Positions 18,910-28,486 of a stretch of 64,000 bases of DNA are shown piece by piece. The number at the start of each line of letters is the position of its first letter. Positions within the stretch are counted from its first letter, which is position 1. Below the pieces are notes generated by a model. The model did not search any database and was not told the DNA's origin. It saw only the letters and a program-made list of their open reading frames with translations. Source of the DNA: Mycolicibacterium sp. CBMA 247 (GTDB lineage Bacteria > Actinomycetota > Actinomycetes > Mycobacteriales > Mycobacteriaceae). The DNA lies in the NCBI RefSeq assembly GCF_009729095.1, contig NZ_VTGX01000002.1, positions 1,447,178 through 1,511,177 on the forward strand, given 5' to 3'. A program made the position numbers and the translations under genes.

Positions 18910-19485
18910 TTGAGCACCCCGAGTCCATTCGATTTCAGCGACTTCGGTCCGCCGGCCCGGCCCGGCCCAACCGGTCCAACCGGCCCGGGCGGGCGTCCAG
19001 CACCAGGTCCGGGCGGGCCCTCGTCGGGATTCGATCCGTGGGCGGGCCAGCCCCCGGCCCAGCGTCAGCCCGCGTCCCAGGAGGTTTTCGGGGCGTCACC
19101 GGCCGGGTACCCGATGGGGGCCCAGGATGCGTTCGGCCAGCCCATCACGGTGGGGCCCGGTGCGGCGGCACTGCGGACCACCGGACCGCCGTTGGTCTGG
19201 TTCGCTGTAGCGCTCGGATTGGCGCTGGCGGGTGTGATTGTCGCGGTGATCGGCGCGATCGTGGGGCCGATGCTGGTCACGGCCGTGGCGGGCTGGCTGT
19301 TGGCGGGGCCGGTGGCTATCGGCGCGTTGGCGGTATACACGCGGGTGGACACCCGGCGGCGCACGGACGCGATCTACTCGGCGCCGAACTGGACGTCGAC
19401 GCTGTACTGGGCGGTGCTGGCGGTGTGCCTGGTGGGTATCGCCGTCGGGGCCTGGCAGATCGCGCTGTGGGCGGGCAGGCTCTAG
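18910..19485 (+). CDS. Small membrane protein, first gene of the vWA/tubulin-like locus
   Basis: A 191-residue protein that starts with TTG at 18910 (ggaagg about 10 bp upstream). Residues 1-85 are Pro/Gly-rich and hold aromatic-Gly motifs (SPFDFSDFG, FDPWAG, DAFGQP) like those of later proteins in the locus. Two long hydrophobic stretches at about 97-145 form two or three membrane passes, and YWAVLAVCLVGIAVGAWQIALW near the end forms another. The vWA gene starts 5 bp after its stop, so it is in the operon. No known function. Confidence 0.75.
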   Translation: MSTPSPFDFSDFGPPARPGPTGPTGPGGRPAPGPGGPSSGFDPWAGQPPAQRQPASQEVFGASPAGYPMGAQDAFGQPITVGPGAAALRTTGPPLVWFAVALGLALAGVIVAVIGAIVGPMLVTAVAGWLLAGPVAIGALAVYTRVDTRRRTDAIYSAPNWTSTLYWAVLAVCLVGIAVGAWQIALWAGRL

Positions 19486-19489
19486 GGCG

Positions 19490-22252
19490 ATGACGAGGGG
19501 AATTGCGCGCGGCGGTGCCGCGGTGATGCTGGTTGTGTCGACCGCACTGGCGGTCGTGCTGATGGGCTGGACGGCTCCGACGGCGTCGGCGCAGGCATCG
19601 ACCGGCGGGGCGAAGCGGTTCGGCGCGTGTCTGGCCGCGCAGAAGACCGGCGACCTGTTGTTGTTGTTCGACGAGTCGAGCAGCCTGCAGCAAAGCGATC
19701 CCGAGGGCGCGCGGGTGCAGGCCGCCCGCTATCTGCTGCAGACTCTCGGCCGCTACGCCGGGCGAGTGGATGCCGATCTTGAGGTGGCGACGGCCGGGTT
19801 CTCCGACACCTACGTCCCGGAACATGACTGGACCCGCCTCACCGACGCTAACGCCGACGCGACGGCGCAGCAGCTGAGTGGCCTGGAGTCCAAGAACACC
19901 GGCATCGACACCGATTACTGGGTGGCCCTGGACGGGGCGCGCCAGGCGTTGGCGGCCCACGCGAAGAACGCCGAGGGCGGTCAGCGCTGCCAGGCGATCG
20001 CGTGGTTCTCCGACGGCAAGATCGACTTCACCGCGCGCAAGGTGGCCAAGCCGTACGCCGAAGGCGTCGACCTGAGTTCCCCGGAAGGGGTGGAGCAGGC
20101 CGGGCAACGCGCGATCGAGTCGATCTGCCGGTCCGGCGGGGTGGCCGACCAGGTGCGGTCGTCGGGGATCGTGATGCTCGGCATCGGCTTGGGCGCGACC
20201 ACCGCGCCGGCGGACTTCGACGTGATGAGCGCGATCAGCACCGGGAAGGGTCTGGCCGGGAAAACCTGCGGGGTCAAGACCGATCCGGTGCCGGGCGACT
20301 TCTATTCGGTGGCCGACATCGACGACATGTTGTTTGCGTTCGACGCACTCAATCCGGACCCGGGCATCGAGAACCAGGGTGCGGTGTGCCAGCTGCAGGT
20401 GTGCCCGGAGGCCAAGCACAACTTCGTGCTGGACCGCTCGATCAAGTCGGTGACCATCCTGGGTTCCGGCGACGTGCCCGGCGTGGTGCCCTACCTGGTG
20501 TCGCCGTCGGGGCAGACGGTCGAGTTGCCGCGGAAAGACGGCTCGGTCGACATCGACGTCGCGGGTGTCCGGGTGTCCTACGAATGGCTGTCCGAGACCG
20601 GGCAGAACATCGTCATGCAGAACACCGGCGGCGCGGAATGGGCCGGCCAGTGGGGCATCGTCTATGTCGACACCGCCGGCAAGCACCCCGATGCGGTGTC
20701 GAAGGTCAGCATCCACATCACCACCGACATCTTCCCGGCCCTGATCAGCAGCGACGGCAAGCAGGGGCATGACATCACGTGGCACAGCGGCCAAAAGCTG
20801 GAGGGGCTGACCTTCGGCCTCGTCGACGGGCAGAACAAACCGGTGACGCCCACCGATCTGGCCGGTTCTGCCACGCTGTCGGCGCAACTGGTGCCCGCCG
20901 GGGCCGCACCCATCGAACTGCTGGGCGGGGTCCCCAAGGAGGACATCGGCAAACCGGTGCAGGTCGACCTGAGCAACGTCGAGCCCGGTCCGGCCACATT
21001 GAAGATGTCATTGGTGATCACCACCGCGCCTGCGGTCGATCCGGCGGGTGCGCAGATCGCGCCCGGTACCCAGTTGTCGCCGCAGAACGTCGACGTCAAC
21101 ATGCAGATCCTGCCGAAGCTCGGCCTGCCGTCGCCGGGCGAGCGGATCGACTTCGGCAGCGTCCAGGCCGCGGAGGGGGCGACGGCGTCGCTGAGCATCA
21201 CCGGCCCGGGGTGCGTGTGGATCGCCGACTCCGACGCCGTCACGGTGGAGGCCGGCCCCGAAGGCATCGGCACGCCGAAGGTGACCTCGGCGGCGAACTC
21301 GCCGGGGAACTGCCTGAAAGTGCAGGCCGATAAGACCGGGAATCTGGACGTCACACTGCGCACCGAGCAGGACGGCCACGGCGGTCTCAGCGGGACGGTG
21401 CCGCTTCACGTTGCCGCACTGGACAACCCCGATGATTCGCAAACGGTCCAGGTGCCGTTCGCGGCATCGTTGATCAAGCCGCTGAGCACCGTCAACTTCG
21501 TCTTGGTGCTCATCGCCGCGCTGCTGCTCGGTCCGGGCATCCCGTTGGGGTTGCTGTACTTGTCGAAGTGGTGGGTGAGCAAGATCCCCGACATCCCGCT
21601 GTTGGCCGAGCGGATCCGGGCCGAGGTGCGCTCGGACATTGCGCTGCGCGACGGCGAGCCGTTCGCGATGGTCGACACCGATCTGGTCAATCCGGTGCCC
21701 GGGCTGGCCGGCGGTACGCGTCGGCTCTCGGTACTGGGAACGACGCTGACCGTGGTGCTGGGCCGCAGCCCGTTCGGCGCCGGACACGTCAGCGTCGACG
21801 CCGGCCACCTGATCAGCACCGGCTCCGAACTGCCCGCCACCGACGGCACCGGCCTGCGCGCGGTACTGCCGCTGGCGGTGCACAACACCTGGGTGGTGCT
21901 GCACGATCCGCGCGGGCCGTCGACAGACGCTGAGGTGTTGCTGCTGGTCAGTGGCAACACCGACATCGCGGCCCGGGAACAGCTCTACGAAGAGGTGGCG
22001 CGCCGGCTGCCGGAAGTTCTCAACGGCCTGCGGCTGCAGGCCGTTCAGGCCGGACTGGCGTCCCCGCACGACGATGCCGGGCCCGGGCCATCCCCGTTCG
22101 GCGATACGGCCGCGGGTGCGCCGGCCGGCTACGACCCGTTCGCCGACGGCGCACCGCCGCCGGCCCCGCCGATGGGGCCCGGTCAACCTGGGCCGGCCCA
22201 GCCGCAGCGGTATGACAGTGATTCGTTCGATCCGTTTGGAGGGGGAGCCTGA
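19490..22252 (+). CDS. Exported vWA-domain protein with membrane anchor and cytosolic tail
   Basis: A 920-residue protein. A Sec-type signal peptide covers residues 1-34 (ends PTASAQA). The vWA domain follows: LLLLFDESSS with MIDAS residues D61, S63 and S65, then ATAGFSDT and the IAWFSDGKIDF strand. Residues 300-650 hold repeated beta-rich segments. A membrane segment at about 667-690 (VNFVLVLIAALLLGPGIPLG) places the last 230 residues in the cytosol, where they end in a Pro-rich tail with SPFGDT, YDPFADG and FDPFGGGA. The tubulin-like gene starts on the last base of its stop codon. vWA domains bind protein partners in a metal-dependent way; the partner is unknown. Confidence 0.85.
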   Translation: MTRGIARGGAAVMLVVSTALAVVLMGWTAPTASAQASTGGAKRFGACLAAQKTGDLLLLFDESSSLQQSDPEGARVQAARYLLQTLGRYAGRVDADLEVATAGFSDTYVPEHDWTRLTDANADATAQQLSGLESKNTGIDTDYWVALDGARQALAAHAKNAEGGQRCQAIAWFSDGKIDFTARKVAKPYAEGVDLSSPEGVEQAGQRAIESICRSGGVADQVRSSGIVMLGIGLGATTAPADFDVMSAISTGKGLAGKTCGVKTDPVPGDFYSVADIDDMLFAFDALNPDPGIENQGAVCQLQVCPEAKHNFVLDRSIKSVTILGSGDVPGVVPYLVSPSGQTVELPRKDGSVDIDVAGVRVSYEWLSETGQNIVMQNTGGAEWAGQWGIVYVDTAGKHPDAVSKVSIHITTDIFPALISSDGKQGHDITWHSGQKLEGLTFGLVDGQNKPVTPTDLAGSATLSAQLVPAGAAPIELLGGVPKEDIGKPVQVDLSNVEPGPATLKMSLVITTAPAVDPAGAQIAPGTQLSPQNVDVNMQILPKLGLPSPGERIDFGSVQAAEGATASLSITGPGCVWIADSDAVTVEAGPEGIGTPKVTSAANSPGNCLKVQADKTGNLDVTLRTEQDGHGGLSGTVPLHVAALDNPDDSQTVQVPFAASLIKPLSTVNFVLVLIAALLLGPGIPLGLLYLSKWWVSKIPDIPLLAERIRAEVRSDIALRDGEPFAMVDTDLVNPVPGLAGGTRRLSVLGTTLTVVLGRSPFGAGHVSVDAGHLISTGSELPATDGTGLRAVLPLAVHNTWVVLHDPRGPSTDAEVLLLVSGNTDIAAREQLYEEVARRLPEVLNGLRLQAVQAGLASPHDDAGPGPSPFGDTAAGAPAGYDPFADGAPPPAPPMGPGQPGPAQPQRYDSDSFDPFGGGA

Positions 22253-25200
22253 TGCGACGATTCCTGGTAGTGGGATGCGGCGGTTCGGGTGGTGCCACGT
22301 TGGCGTTCATGATGGACCAGCTCCGCTCTGAACTGCATGCCGCCGGCGTCGACAAGGTGTTGTCGGGTTGGCAGTTCGTGCACATCGATGTCCCCAGCGC
22401 CGCCGAGTCGGGGCCCGAGGGTCTAGCCAACGTGCCCGCCCAGGGCGGCAGCTACATCGGTTGCGGCCCGCAGGGCAGCAGCTACGCGATCCTCGACGGC
22501 GCGCTGTCGCAGCGGCTGGCTGCCGACGGTGCGCTGGACACCATCGCCACCTGGGCGCCGCGCAACCCGCAGGAGGTGACCAACCCGATCTCGGCGGGCG
22601 CCGGGCAGTACCGCGCCATCGGCCGGATGATCACCCTGAGCAAGGCCAGTGAGATCCATGCCCGGCTGCAGGCGGCGTGGGATGCGTTGTTCCGGGTGGA
22701 GACCATCTCGGAGATGTCGACGGTCAGCGTGCCCGGCATGGGCCGGTTCGACCCCAACGAACCGCCGCTGGTGCTGGTGGTGTCGTCGATGGCCGGCGGT
22801 GCGGGCGCGTCGATGGCGCTGGATATCTGCCGGCTGCTCACCCTGGTCACCGGACTGGACCCGAAGCTGATGGGCGTCTTCATGGTCACCCCGGACATCT
22901 TCGAGTCGCTACCGGAGAGCGCCCGGATCGGGGTGCGGGCCAACGCGCTGGCCATGCTCGGTGAGATCGTGGCCAGCCAGACCGGCGCCGCCCGCGAACA
23001 TGACGTGCGGATCCTGCGGGCGTTGGGCCAGCATCACGGTGACGGTGAACCGATCCCGTTTGCCCGCGTCTTCCCGGTGGGCCGCTACATCGGCGCCGAC
23101 CGCACCCTGTTCGGCGACGGGTCCCAGTACGCGGTGTATCGCGGTCTGGCCCGCGGGCTCGCTGGGCTGATGATGAGCGGTAAGGCCAGCGACCAGTTCG
23201 TGTCCTACGACCTCGGCAACACCGCGTCCCCGGCCGGGGACCGTGACGTGCTCGGCTGGGGCATTTCGTCGTGGGATGTGCTGCCCTGGGGCACGTACGG
23301 TTTCTCCAGTCTGAGCATGGGACGGGACCGCTACGCCGAGTACGCCGCGCAGCGGTTGGCCCGCAGCTGCGCCGACAAACTGTCGTTCGGGCACCTGCAG
23401 TCCGGCAACCCGGCATCGAGCAATGAACAGCTGGACACGCTGCTGAGCAGCCAGTGGCAGGCACACTGCAATGAGCTGCGGATGCCGGCCGCGGCCGGCG
23501 ACGAACAGGCGCGCGTCGGGATACTGGGCAACTGGATCGCCAACGGCGCCTTCCCGCCGGAGGCGGTGAGCTCCACCGTCAATGGGCTGATCGAGCGGCA
23601 ACTGCGCGGCTACCTCCCCAACCCGCAGGGGATGTCCGCCGAGCAGTGGGTGCCGGTGTTCCGGCAGGCGGTGCTCAACCGGCGCGCGGAGCTGGCCCGG
23701 GCCTGCTCCGAGACCGCGTACGCGATGGTGTTCGCCTGGCATCGGGAGTTCTCCGAGCAGGTGGAGCAGATGGTCGGCACCGCGGCCGCCACGCTCGGCC
23801 TGCCCTATGCCCGGGAGTTGATCGACCGGCTGCGCCTGCATCTCGACGGCGTGCTGGCGCCCGGCATCGCGCAGCTCGGTGCCATGGGCCCGCCCGACAT
23901 CGTCGCCATACCTCCCCAGGTCGACGCTGCCCTGCGGTCGCTGCGCGGCGTGATGACCAACGCCGACCAGGTGCTGGGCATCGCACTGGACGGCTTCCGG
24001 TCCACGGTGCGTCGCCAGCTCTACGCCGACGCCGCCGCCAGGATGGCCGATGTGCTGCGGGTGATGGGCGCCGAATTGCTGGCACCTTTGCGCGACGCGC
24101 TCGGCGAGGCGATGATCCTGCTGGAGAAGGCCCGGACCGAACCGCCGTCGGACGTCGGCCTGGCCCGCCTGTCCACCGACCAGTACGTGGCATGGCCGTC
24201 CGACGCCGATGAGCTGGTGCCGACGCGATTCGCCGAAGCCAACAACGAGGTGTTGCTGATCAGCTCCTCGGCGTTCAAGCAGCGCTACGAAACCGACCTG
24301 CCCAAGGCGGTGGGCGGCTCGAATGCGATGGTGCCGCTGCGCACCGCCGTCGACGACGCCACCACCCGGGTGATCCTGGGCCTGTGGCAGACCACCGGCG
24401 GGACGGCCGCGCCGGGCGGGCTCATCGAACGCACCGCGACCTGGGTGACGCGGGCCTTGGGCACCGATCCGGAGACCGGGCGGCCGCGGGTGCCGTCGAT
24501 GGCGCAGTTCGATGTGCACACCCGGCCCGCCGAACTGCTGGCGCGGGCCCGGCTCTACGTGAGCCGGCCCGGGGAATCGTTCGAGGAGTTCTGCAAGGTG
24601 TCGCTGCGGGACTACGTCCAGGGCGCCGGCGCCCCGGAATCCGAGCTGGTGAACCGGCGCCGTGACATCGACACCAAGTTCGCCGAGGCACTGTCCCTGG
24701 CCCGACCGCTGGCCAGTGTCAACGATCAGGCGTTGCAGCGGGTGCACCCCGGCCAGCAGGTGGAGTACCGGTACAAGTTCTCCGAGATCCCGTTCGCGGG
24801 CCAGCCGGTCTCCGACACGTTGGCCGAGGTGCTGCGCACAAACCCGCGCATCGACCAGGCCACCAAGGACAACTACGGCCGGTCGCTGTCCGACGAGGAC
24901 AGCGTCACCCGCATCGACATCTTCGGGTCCTACCCGAACTACTCACCGCTGGTGTTCGATTCGGTGCTCAAGCCGGCCGCGCAGCAGTGGGCGCAGACCG
25001 CAGGTCCGGGCCGGGGGGCGTTCTGGCGGTACCGTCGCTCCCGGCCGTTGTCGGCGTCGCTGCCGATGACCGATGCCGAACGGCGCACCATGACCGCCGG
25101 CTGGTTCCTCGGTCAGCTCCTCGGACGCATCCAGATCCCGGCGTCGCCGTTCACCGACCCGGTGCGGATCTACGACGGCGATGACAATCAGTGGCTGAAC

Positions 25201-25800
25201 TTCCCGAATCCGCTGCTGACCCCGCCGTCGGCGTTCACCGCGTCCTACGACTGGCTGCCCGCAGTGCTGGAGTCGAGCCTGTTGGCCATCGCGACCTCCC
25301 ACGAGCCGCCGGTGATGAGGTCGCTGCGGCCGTACGGGGTGCTGCGGGCGCTCTACGATTCGCACAGCCAGGACCCGGCCAGCGGCATCGTCGAACTGTC
25401 GGCGTCGGCACTGGTGCGGGAATTCCTCAAGACCGGGACATCCGGTCCGGGGATCAGTTCCCGGGTCGGGCCGATCGCGGCCGCGCAGACCGCCGAGGAC
25501 CGGCAGGCCGCCGCCGAAACGTGGCTGGGCAACGTCCGCGACGTCGCCGCCCAGTATCTGCCGGCCGACTCGCCCGGTGCCACCCCCGACGGGGCGTTCT
25601 CCACCGTCGCCACCCGGTCCAAGGCGGCCAAGACGCCGATCTTCCGCGACCTGGCGCCCGACGTGTTCTGGGCGACCGAGGCGCTGATCAAGCTGCTGCA
25701 GCGGGAAGGTGCGGCGTTGGCTCAGGGCGAGACGGCCGGTGCGGGCGCGTTCTTCGATGACGGCGGCTCGGTCGTCATCCCCGACGGCGGGACGTTCTGA
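22252..25800 (+). CDS. Tubulin-like GTPase (Tubulin_2-type)
   Basis: An 1182-residue protein whose first 400 residues match the bacterial tubulin-like family (Pfam Tubulin_2, recalled). A Gly-rich loop VVGCGGSGGATLAFM lies at residues 6-20, and VVSSMAGGAGASMALD at 176-191 replaces the GGGTGSG signature of FtsZ/tubulin. The rest, about 780 residues, is alpha-helical-looking and without a family I recognise. It has no signal peptide or membrane segment, so it is cytosolic. It overlaps the vWA gene by 1 bp and is followed after 2 bp by the next gene. Whether it polymerises is unknown. Confidence 0.82.
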   Translation: MRRFLVVGCGGSGGATLAFMMDQLRSELHAAGVDKVLSGWQFVHIDVPSAAESGPEGLANVPAQGGSYIGCGPQGSSYAILDGALSQRLAADGALDTIATWAPRNPQEVTNPISAGAGQYRAIGRMITLSKASEIHARLQAAWDALFRVETISEMSTVSVPGMGRFDPNEPPLVLVVSSMAGGAGASMALDICRLLTLVTGLDPKLMGVFMVTPDIFESLPESARIGVRANALAMLGEIVASQTGAAREHDVRILRALGQHHGDGEPIPFARVFPVGRYIGADRTLFGDGSQYAVYRGLARGLAGLMMSGKASDQFVSYDLGNTASPAGDRDVLGWGISSWDVLPWGTYGFSSLSMGRDRYAEYAAQRLARSCADKLSFGHLQSGNPASSNEQLDTLLSSQWQAHCNELRMPAAAGDEQARVGILGNWIANGAFPPEAVSSTVNGLIERQLRGYLPNPQGMSAEQWVPVFRQAVLNRRAELARACSETAYAMVFAWHREFSEQVEQMVGTAAATLGLPYARELIDRLRLHLDGVLAPGIAQLGAMGPPDIVAIPPQVDAALRSLRGVMTNADQVLGIALDGFRSTVRRQLYADAAARMADVLRVMGAELLAPLRDALGEAMILLEKARTEPPSDVGLARLSTDQYVAWPSDADELVPTRFAEANNEVLLISSSAFKQRYETDLPKAVGGSNAMVPLRTAVDDATTRVILGLWQTTGGTAAPGGLIERTATWVTRALGTDPETGRPRVPSMAQFDVHTRPAELLARARLYVSRPGESFEEFCKVSLRDYVQGAGAPESELVNRRRDIDTKFAEALSLARPLASVNDQALQRVHPGQQVEYRYKFSEIPFAGQPVSDTLAEVLRTNPRIDQATKDNYGRSLSDEDSVTRIDIFGSYPNYSPLVFDSVLKPAAQQWAQTAGPGRGAFWRYRRSRPLSASLPMTDAERRTMTAGWFLGQLLGRIQIPASPFTDPVRIYDGDDNQWLNFPNPLLTPPSAFTASYDWLPAVLESSLLAIATSHEPPVMRSLRPYGVLRALYDSHSQDPASGIVELSASALVREFLKTGTSGPGISSRVGPIAAAQTAEDRQAAAETWLGNVRDVAAQYLPADSPGATPDGAFSTVATRSKAAKTPIFRDLAPDVFWATEALIKLLQREGAALAQGETAGAGAFFDDGGSVVIPDGGTF

Positions 25801-25802
25801 CG

Positions 25803-28484
25803 ATGACGCTGTCCGGGGCAACTCCGACCGCGGCGCCGTCGCACGCGTTGACGGTGCTGCTGGCGCCCCGCCCGCAGACCGAGGAGATCCTCTCGGTGCT
25901 GGTGGACTACTCCGCGGTCGGTCTGATCGGGTCGTTCGTGTGGGTTGACGCCGCCGATGTCGGCGGCAGCGCCACGCCCGTCACCCTGGTTCGCGACGGG
26001 CAATGCGAGCCGGCGGTGTTGCAGCAGATGCTGACCGGTGAACGTTATGACCGGATCCGGATCGCGGTGCTCGTTCCCGTCGATGTGCAGGCTGCTGACC
26101 GGGTCCCGCTGGCGGTCGAGCAGGCAGTGGAACAGACCGTTCGCAGCAGTTCGATGGGTGCCCCGATCAACCTGCTGCGGCTGTTGTTCACCCGTGGTGA
26201 CGCGATCCCCACCACCCCTGATCTGGCGCTGGTGCTCGAAGGCTGGCACAACCTGTTGATCGCGCCGGAGGATTCGGCGGCGCCCGGGCTGGGCGCGGTG
26301 GCCTGGGGCCGGCTCACCGATCCGTTGGACGTGGCTCAGCACGCGGCTCCGGTGGTGGCCGGGGTCACCGGGCTGTGGGCCGGGGTGGACCAGGGTCCCT
26401 TCGACACGCTGGAGATCCTGCCGGGGCAGACGGTGCGCGCGGTCCGGGCGTTCTATCGGTGGCTCGACACCGCCGGCGTGGAGGAAGGCCTGCGCGCGCA
26501 CCTGTTCGATCCGACCGGCCGGCTGCCGCTGCCGCGCGGCGGGCAGGTGCCGGTGGTCTATGTCGAGGATGTGCCCACCGCTGCCCAGTCGATGGCGCGA
26601 GCGTTGTGGACGAAACACCGTGACGTGTTGCGCGGGCCGAGGATCGCGGCGACCGCGGGTCAAGAGCAGGCCATTTCGATCTGGGCCGCGATGAAGATGT
26701 TCCTCAAGTTCATGGGTGCGGCGGTGCGCAGCGCGCCCGCGGCGTGGTGGTCGGCCGTGATGGGGACGGTCACCTCGGCGGTGGTCACCACCGTGCAGAG
26801 CACAGTCTTCGGTCGCACCGACTCGGCGTTCGCCGTGGTCGCCGACACCGCCCAATCCGACTGGCAGGACCTGGGCCGCAGCGCGGAAACACTGAGCAAC
26901 GCGCTCGGTGGCGGGCAGGGCGAACACTTCGCCCAGCAGGATCTCAGTGGGTTGTGGACCGACTTCGTCAACGGCGCACTGACTTTGGCCGATGGTGGCC
27001 GCCGCGCCGCCGGGCTGGAACCCGTCCAGGTCGGCGCGGCCATCGGGGTGGTCTACAACGCCGCCGATGTGGTGCCGAGCGCATCGGAGCGGTTCCAGGG
27101 CATCCCGACGTCGCTGGCCGCGGTGATCGGCGTCAGCTCGGTGGAGGGCGCCGACGTGCTCGGTGCGGCCACCTTGCGGGACCGGTTGCAGCGTGCCTAC
27201 TCCGACCCGGCGGCCGGCGTGGAAGCCCGGAACACCGGCACCGAGCTCGATCGCTGGCAGATGTCCGCCACGAAAAGCTATGCCTGGCAAGTCAGCTCGA
27301 TCCTGGCCGATTTCATGCACCGGGGGCGTGGCGAGGTGGCCGATCTGGTGTCCCAGATCCAGGCGCTGGCGAACCGTGGCGCGGTCGACGAGCGGCTGAA
27401 GGCCCGGCAACAGGCCATCAGCACCATTCTCAAGACGTTCACCTGGGCGCTGCTGGGTGTGCTGCTGATCCTGGTCGGTGTGGCGTCCATGGACTGGGTG
27501 CGCTGGAAGTTCGCATTGGCCACCGGCGGCGCCCTCATCGGCCTGTACATCATCGTGTCGCTGGCATTGTTCCTGCTCGGTCAGCGTGACCTGTTCGCCG
27601 AGATGAATATGCGCAAATCGCAGGCGGCCGAATTGGAAGCGATGCAGGCGAATCTGCGTACCGCGTTGCAGGACGTGGGCCGATTGTCGACGGCCTACGG
27701 CCAACTGCTGGCCTGGTGCCGAACCCTGGGCACCGTGTTGCGCGCACCTTTCGGTCCGCCGCCGCCGGCGCGCCCGCCGGTCGGCCAACTCGTCGCGGGG
27801 CTGCCCCGGTCCACTCAGGTCGGGGTGGCGACGGCGTCAACGGAGCAGGCCGACAACGCCATTCACGGTATCCAGAGCCGGCTCTATGCGTTGGGCTGGT
27901 TGACCAAACCGTGGGAGGACATGGTCGGCGAGGCGGCCGCGCGGCTACGTGAGGAACCCACGGCGTTGTTCAAACAGCCCGGTGTCGGCTCGTCCTCGGG
28001 TCTCGACCAGTGGTCTCAGGCCGTGATCAGCGGCCGGGTGAGGCCCACCGGCGCCGACGCGTTGTGGGCGCGGGTCGAGCACATGTTCAACGAGGAGAGC
28101 GGCGCACCTCAGGGCGGCGTGAGTGACGCGCTGACCCGCAATGTTCTGGTGCCCACCCTTGGTCGCCAGGTACCCGCCCAGCAATTCAGCGCCGGCATCA
28201 CCGATCATCGGCCCGGCCATGCCGCACCGTTCGACGCGTCGCTGTTCACCCATACCGCGGTGACCGCGGGACGTTCGGCGGTCGCCGTCGACAAGGTGAC
28301 CATCAGCCGCCGCGGGCTGGGCTACCGGGCGGTCGTGGTGCAGGCCAGCGACGGTCTGCCACCTTATGACTACGCATTGTTCGAAACGCCGGTGTCGGTC
28401 ATGCCCGGGGTCGAGGACGAGCCGACCACGATGATCAGCCGGGCAGACCTTGGTGTGCCGCCCGGGGAGGACATGGTGTTCTAG
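25803..28484 (+). CDS. Large membrane protein of the vWA/tubulin-like locus, family unknown
   Basis: An 893-residue protein starting 2 bp after the tubulin-like stop. Residues 1-540 look like a globular cytosolic part (starts GATPTAAPSHALTVLLAPRP). Two hydrophobic segments at about 545-566 (FTWALLGVLLILVGVASMDW) and 573-594 form a hairpin in the membrane. Next comes a helical, probably coiled-coil stretch at 600-640 (MNMRKSQAAELEAMQANLRT) and a Pro-rich linker; the C-terminal 230 residues are again soluble. I do not recognise the family. The hairpin would anchor the tubulin-like partner at the membrane if they interact. Confidence 0.75.
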   Translation: MTLSGATPTAAPSHALTVLLAPRPQTEEILSVLVDYSAVGLIGSFVWVDAADVGGSATPVTLVRDGQCEPAVLQQMLTGERYDRIRIAVLVPVDVQAADRVPLAVEQAVEQTVRSSSMGAPINLLRLLFTRGDAIPTTPDLALVLEGWHNLLIAPEDSAAPGLGAVAWGRLTDPLDVAQHAAPVVAGVTGLWAGVDQGPFDTLEILPGQTVRAVRAFYRWLDTAGVEEGLRAHLFDPTGRLPLPRGGQVPVVYVEDVPTAAQSMARALWTKHRDVLRGPRIAATAGQEQAISIWAAMKMFLKFMGAAVRSAPAAWWSAVMGTVTSAVVTTVQSTVFGRTDSAFAVVADTAQSDWQDLGRSAETLSNALGGGQGEHFAQQDLSGLWTDFVNGALTLADGGRRAAGLEPVQVGAAIGVVYNAADVVPSASERFQGIPTSLAAVIGVSSVEGADVLGAATLRDRLQRAYSDPAAGVEARNTGTELDRWQMSATKSYAWQVSSILADFMHRGRGEVADLVSQIQALANRGAVDERLKARQQAISTILKTFTWALLGVLLILVGVASMDWVRWKFALATGGALIGLYIIVSLALFLLGQRDLFAEMNMRKSQAAELEAMQANLRTALQDVGRLSTAYGQLLAWCRTLGTVLRAPFGPPPPARPPVGQLVAGLPRSTQVGVATASTEQADNAIHGIQSRLYALGWLTKPWEDMVGEAAARLREEPTALFKQPGVGSSSGLDQWSQAVISGRVRPTGADALWARVEHMFNEESGAPQGGVSDALTRNVLVPTLGRQVPAQQFSAGITDHRPGHAAPFDASLFTHTAVTAGRSAVAVDKVTISRRGLGYRAVVVQASDGLPPYDYALFETPVSVMPGVEDEPTTMISRADLGVPPGEDMVF

Positions 28485-28486
28485 CG

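Noticed and set aside
22909..24747. 612-codon open frame on the minus strand
   Set aside because: It lies wholly inside the tubulin-like gene. The translation is His/Arg/Gly-rich shadow sequence without domains; long antisense frames are common in DNA of this GC content.
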